Shown here: positions 60,419 to 64,000 of the stretch, piece after piece | Layout of the letters: each line of letters starts with the position of its first letter | Numbering within the stretch: position 1 is the first letter of the stretch | Assembly (NCBI RefSeq): GCF_001612845.1 | Contig: NZ_BDBF01000012.1 | Span: 1-64,000, forward strand | Direction: 5' to 3' | Source: Nocardia elegans NBRC 108235 | GTDB taxonomy: Bacteria; Actinomycetota; Actinomycetes; Mycobacteriales; Mycobacteriaceae | Length of the DNA: 64,000 nt | Notes under the pieces: generated by a model | Databases searched by the model: none | The model's input: only the letters and a program-made list of their open reading frames with translations | Told to the model about the DNA's origin: nothing | Made by a program: the position numbers and the translations under genes

Positions 60419-60445
60419 CGCCCCGTCGGCAACGCCGGCGGGGCG
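60419..60445. terminator. Bidirectional terminator hairpin
   Basis: CGCCCCG-T-CGGC, loop AAC, GCCG-G-CGGGGCG: an 11-base stem with one T-G position, between the convergent DHFR-like and sigma-factor genes. Confidence 0.7.
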
Positions 60446-60553
60446 ACGGTGTTCTCGTCGTCGCGTTGGGTTCTGTCAGTCGGGGCGTCCCCACAGTGAT
60501 TTCGGTGACGCCCGCTCCGTGCGCTGGACTCGTCGACGAGCGCGACCTCGAGA

Positions 60554-61567
60554 TCACAGTGTCGGGGGAAGGCCCAGCCATGGTTTGTCGGTGGCGTCGA
60601 ATCCGGTGAGCTCGGCGATCTTCCCGTCGGCGATGTGCAAAACCGCGATGTTCAACAACCGGTACTCCGGGTCGTCGGGGGTGCGGAGGTAAAGGACGGC
60701 GGCAGGCATCCGATTGACTGTCGTGGCGATACAGCGCCAGTCGTCGTAGCCGCGCTGGAAAAGCCCACCGGAGACCCAGCCGTCCACCGCGTCCTGAGCT
60801 CCGACGATGACGGTGCCCGGATCAGGCAGCATCGCGAAGCGCAGGTCGTCGCGCAGCAGAGACATCAATCCGGCGAGGTCGTTGCGCTCATGGGCGTCGA
60901 TGTAGGACTTCACCACGCCGCGCTCGTCATCCGACAGCTCGTGCGTGGCCGGGCTTCGCCAGTCGAGGCGACGGCCGGGCAGCTGCGCACGCATCGTCAC
61001 ACGCGCCCGCTGCAGGGCACTGGTGACCGATGCGACGGTCAGCTCGAGGGCTTCGGCGGCCTTCGGCGCCGGCAAGCCGAGGACGTCACGCAGGATGAAC
61101 ACCGCCCGCTGCCGCGGCGGCAGGTGCTGGACGGCGACGATGAACGCCAGCTCGATCGTCTCCCGCGCCACGACCGATTCCTGCGGGTCGTCGGGGAGCA
61201 TCCGGTCGGGGTACGGCTGCAGGTGCGGCACCTCGGAGCCGGGGTCCGACAGCCCATACGGCACGGGTGTCCGGTCGTTGCGCTTCTCCAGGAAGTCGAG
61301 GCAGGCGTTGGTCGCGATCCGGTACAACCAGGTCCGCAGCGTGGCATGGCCCTGGAACGACTCCCGCTTGTTCCACGCTCGCAGAAACGTCTCCTGCGTC
61401 AAGTCCCGGGCGTCCTCGTAGTTCGCGAGCATCCGGTAGCAGTGCACCTGCAGCTCACGCCGGTGGCGCTCGGTGATGTCCGCGAACCGCGCCGTGTCGC
61501 CCGAGCGGGCCGCCGCGATGAACGTGGCCTCATCGGCGCCCAGCGCTCTGGCGTCGGTCATGGTCAT
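60554..61567 (-). CDS. ECF sigma factor with SnoaL-like C-terminal domain (SigX5/SigG type)
   Basis: 337 residues from ATG 61567 (GGAAGG just upstream). Region 2: HCYRMLANYEDARDLTQETF (about 48-67) and RTWLYRIATNACLDFLEKRN. Region 4: PPRQRAVFILRDVLGLPAPK followed by AAEALELTVASVTSALQRAR. The C-terminal third (about 205-337) is a SnoaL/NTF2-like fold with VKSYIDAHERNDLAGLMSLL, which in this group takes the place of an anti-sigma control. No anti-sigma gene is adjacent. Confidence 0.9.
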   Translation of the reverse strand: MTMTDARALGADEATFIAAARSGDTARFADITERHRRELQVHCYRMLANYEDARDLTQETFLRAWNKRESFQGHATLRTWLYRIATNACLDFLEKRNDRTPVPYGLSDPGSEVPHLQPYPDRMLPDDPQESVVARETIELAFIVAVQHLPPRQRAVFILRDVLGLPAPKAAEALELTVASVTSALQRARVTMRAQLPGRRLDWRSPATHELSDDERGVVKSYIDAHERNDLAGLMSLLRDDLRFAMLPDPGTVIVGAQDAVDGWVSGGLFQRGYDDWRCIATTVNRMPAAVLYLRTPDDPEYRLLNIAVLHIADGKIAELTGFDATDKPWLGLPPTL

Positions 61568-61837
61568 CAATCCTTCCACTGGTGCGAGGGGCTACCAGAG
61601 CTGACGACGTGGCGGAGGATTTCTGATCGCCGCCGCTGCGTTGGCACCACAACCAGGGGTCGAAAGATCGATCTTGGGAAACGGTCACTGCGTCACCGCG
61701 TGAATGATCGTGTCGGCGTGGAGGTTTGCATCCAGGCGAAGTTCTCGGCTACCCGGCGAGCTCGGCCGCGGCACGGCGAAGAAGCGCCGGGGCGCAGGCG
61801 TAATCACGAGTCTTCGGCCGGCACTCCGACATTCGTA

Positions 61838-62320
61838 TCAGAATTTGTAACCGATGTCGCGGAGTAACCGCGTTCGGGCAGCGAGATCCGCCTCGCCTTC
61901 CACCCCGAGCGGTACCGGGCCGTCGACCACCCCGATGATGCCACGCCCCAGCGCCGTCTCGGCGACGATCACGTCGACAGGATTGGCAGTGGCGCAGAAG
62001 ATGCCGCACACCTCCGGCACACGACGGATCGCGTTCAGCACGTTGACCGGGAAGCCCTCGCGCAGGAACACGATGAACGAGTGGCCGGCACCGATGGTTT
62101 GCGCGTTTTTCGCTGCCAGCTCGATCAGCGCGTCGTCGTTGCCCGATCGGCGTATCAACCGCGGCCCGGACGCTTCACAGAAAGCAAGCCCGAATTTCAG
62201 ATAAGGACCGGTTCCTATGAGTACCTCGTGCAGGTCCTCGACCGTCTTGATGAAGTGAGCCTGACCGATGATCACGTTCTGATCATCCGGCTTCTCTATC
62301 CGCACAGCAGATAGTTCCAT
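61838..62320 (-). CDS. Adenosine-specific kinase family protein
   Basis: 160 residues from ATG 62320 (MELSAVRIEKPDDQNVIIGQ); the frame upstream is not supported. Conserved stretches QAHFIKTVEDLHEVL, GLAFCEASGPRLIRRSGND, AGHSFIVFLREGFPVNVLNA and CGIFCATANPVDVIVAETAL match the Adenosine_kin family (PF04008), known from an archaeal structure said to bind adenosine and AMP. The role in actinobacteria is unknown. Stands alone. Confidence 0.85.
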   Translation of the reverse strand: MELSAVRIEKPDDQNVIIGQAHFIKTVEDLHEVLIGTGPYLKFGLAFCEASGPRLIRRSGNDDALIELAAKNAQTIGAGHSFIVFLREGFPVNVLNAIRRVPEVCGIFCATANPVDVIVAETALGRGIIGVVDGPVPLGVEGEADLAARTRLLRDIGYKF

Positions 62321-62537
62321 CGCTCCATCGTCGCCCAGCCCATCCCCTTGCACAAGGGCGCGCCGGCCGTGAAGGCTGCGCATCTGCTCAGACCGTCCGA
62401 CCGGGCGACGCGTCGGTCGGAGACGAAACCGATCGTGCCGACCTCCGGGACCTACACCTATGCGGTTGGCCGTCTTATTCTCTCCGCGTTCTCCACGACG
62501 GAGGTTGCGAAGAAGTCGGCGAGAAGGATACGTCGAC

Positions 62538-63182
62538 TCACAGCACGCTCTTCATTTGCCGGGAAATCAGATCTGTTGTCCGCCGCGGCGCAAGCCGTAC
62601 CAGCCTGTCCAGAAGATTGGCGTCCTGGCCGATCACGACGCGGAACTTGCCCTTCTCCATGCCTCCGACGATGCGCCGGGCGGTGTGCTCGGGAGTCGTG
62701 GTCGGGACCTTTCGACTCCCCGGGTCGATCATCGTGACTCCGGAATTGCGGCTGAGGTCGGTACTGATGTTGCCCGGGAAGACGGTGGTGACAGTGACGT
62801 CCGTGTCGGCAAGCTCTTGGTACAGCCCCTCGCTGAATTGTTTGACCGCACCTTTTGTCGCGCTGTAGATCGTCTGCCCCGCGAAGGGCAGCAGGCCCGC
62901 CAAACTCGCCACATTGACCAGTGCGGCCTGAGGCCGCTGCCGCAGCTCGGGTAGAAACGCCAGGCACATGTTGACCGTGCCCCAGAAATTGATCTGCACG
63001 ACTCGCTCGATCTCGCTGCGTTCCAAGTCGGCGACCGGAACGAACCGGTGGATCACGCCCGCAACGTTGATCAGCCCATCGACCTGCCCATGCTCTGCGA
63101 TGACAGCCGCGGGCAGCGCGTTCACCGCGGCCACGTCGGTGACATCGGCGGTGTGCACAGACGATGGTCCAACTGATGCCAT
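62538..63182 (-). pseudogene. SDR family oxidoreductase, 5'-truncated
   Basis: About 215 codons starting at MASVGPSSVHTADVTDVAAV. The frame keeps the middle and end of a classical SDR: GLINVAGVIH (NNAG-like), ALVNVASLAG (catalytic Ser), YSATKGAVKQF (catalytic Tyr and Lys), FPGNISTDL. The N-terminal nucleotide-binding TGxxxGxG segment of about 40 residues is absent, and the sequence upstream (63183-63440) does not encode it in any frame I read. Without it NAD(P) binding is unlikely. Either a decaying gene or a deletion junction. Confidence 0.7.
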
Positions 63183-63440
63183 TCGTTGTATTCCCGATGC
63201 CGATCTGAATCGGTCAATTCGATGAACGAGAAAAAGGCCCGCTCCGAGAACAACTTTCACCTCCTGATACGAACGACGGCGTCGCGACTGCCACGGCACC
63301 GCCACGCTAGGACCCGCCGAGGATCGAACGAGCGCCGGATTCCGTTCATCGGGAAGGAAATGCTGCCCCCTTCCGGGCGCGTTCGACCTCTCCGCCCAGG
63401 GACCATTGCCGCATCTTCGCCGACCGAGGAAACCCGTCGG

Positions 63441-63926
63441 CTAGCTTGCGGGTTCGATCCGGAAGACCGGGTACCGGTCCGCGATCCGCGCGAACTCACC
63501 GAGCGGGGCGGTGCGATCGATCGGAAAGTGCGGACGCGCACCGGGAGCCACAGCAAGGTAACGGCGCAGAATCGGCGCCCGCTCCCCCACCTCCACCTCG
63601 GTGAGCCGGACCGCCTCACGCCCCCGCCGGAGCAGGAACGCGCGCCCCTGCGCCGCGCGCACATTGCGCACCCACCCTGCCTTCGCGCCCAGCATCGACA
63701 CCAGGTACCGCTGCCCCTCGTACTCGGCGACCACGATCGGCAGCCGGACCGGGCGCCCGGTACGCCAACCGGACACTTCCAAAGTCATGGCATAGCCAGG
63801 AGACAACACACCCGCCGAATACATCCACTCCGAGGCCCGATTCAATACCCGGGCCGACATCCCCGGCCGGTCACCCCGATACATCCGGCGTTTCGCCGCA
63901 TACAGCAGATCCCGCAGCCCGCCCAT
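63441..63926 (-). CDS. Deazaflavin (F420)-dependent nitroreductase-family protein
   Basis: 161 residues from ATG 63926, with a good GGAAAGGTGGA in front; an earlier start is not supported. TLEVSGWRTGRPVRLPIVVA and MLGAKAGWVRNVRAAQGRAF show the family's Gly-Trp-Arg-Asn core for F420 contact. Same superfamily as the gene at 41374 but distant from it in sequence. The final residues read YPVFRIEPAS, a common end in this family (DUF385-like). Confidence 0.83.
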   Translation of the reverse strand: MGGLRDLLYAAKRRMYRGDRPGMSARVLNRASEWMYSAGVLSPGYAMTLEVSGWRTGRPVRLPIVVAEYEGQRYLVSMLGAKAGWVRNVRAAQGRAFLLRRGREAVRLTEVEVGERAPILRRYLAVAPGARPHFPIDRTAPLGEFARIADRYPVFRIEPAS

Positions 63927-64000
63927 ACAATCCACCTTTCCTCGCCTGCCCCCAGCAGTACCGCAAGACGGTAGCGCCCCCACTGTGCACCACGGAATCT

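Noticed and set aside
1-64000. CRISPR arrays, tRNA or rRNA genes, and phage modules
   Set aside because: No regularly spaced repeats, no tRNA-like T-loop with matching arms outside coding regions, and no phage structural genes were seen.

Overview
The window looks like chromosomal DNA of a high-GC actinomycete of the order Mycobacteriales, most probably Nocardia or a close relative. The evidence is a complete Mce transporter operon, two F420-type PPOX proteins, two deazaflavin-dependent nitroreductase-family proteins, very GC-rich codon use, and gene junctions that mostly overlap as ATGA, GTGA or TGATG. The genus is an inference from gene content.

1-10753 (minus strand) is one Mce operon: yrbEA, yrbEB, mceA to mceF, then three Mce-associated membrane proteins, the last cut by the window edge. 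11171-12523 is a divergent cell-wall hydrolase (SLT-like plus NlpC/P60). 12609-14974 (minus) holds two tandem, translationally coupled GAF-LuxR regulators.

15262-26667 (plus) is a catabolic block: a nitronate-monooxygenase-like flavoprotein, then a tightly coupled operon of acyl-CoA carboxylase beta and alpha subunits, enoyl-CoA hydratase, a DinB-like protein, an AtuA-family (DUF1446) protein, an acyl-CoA dehydrogenase and an acetyl-CoA synthetase. This matches the logic of the pseudomonad acyclic terpene (Atu) or leucine (Liu) routes. Two 22-bp palindromes precede the operon and a related one precedes the flavoprotein.

26987-28138 is a two-gene unit with lower GC than its surroundings: an AveC-like membrane protein and a 99-residue cysteine-motif protein. 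It is followed by insertion-sequence debris (28174-30480): an IS110 transposase broken by two frameshifts, an IS701-type remnant and two perfect palindromes.

30858-43625 holds housekeeping and accessory genes: lnt, an amidohydrolase, FxsA, a two-component system, a TauE/SafE exporter, TetR, TldD/TldE, a deazaflavin oxidoreductase with a divergent TetR, and LysR. 43705-46432 is a LysR-divergent operon (EamA, NmrA-like, secreted beta-propeller). 46479-48504 has an XRE/methionine-aminopeptidase pair with palindromic operators and two convergent PPOX paralogues.

48599-58171 is an aerobic cobalamin locus: cobN under a cobalamin riboswitch, twin small membrane proteins, cobG, a membrane protein, cobH, fused cobIJ, and cobK, which apparently starts at CTG. 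58191-63926 holds an exported protein, DUF3052, a dihydrofolate-reductase-like protein, a SigX5-like sigma factor with a SnoaL-like domain, an adenosine-specific-kinase family protein, a 5'-truncated SDR and a second deazaflavin oxidoreductase. I saw no tRNA, rRNA or CRISPR array.
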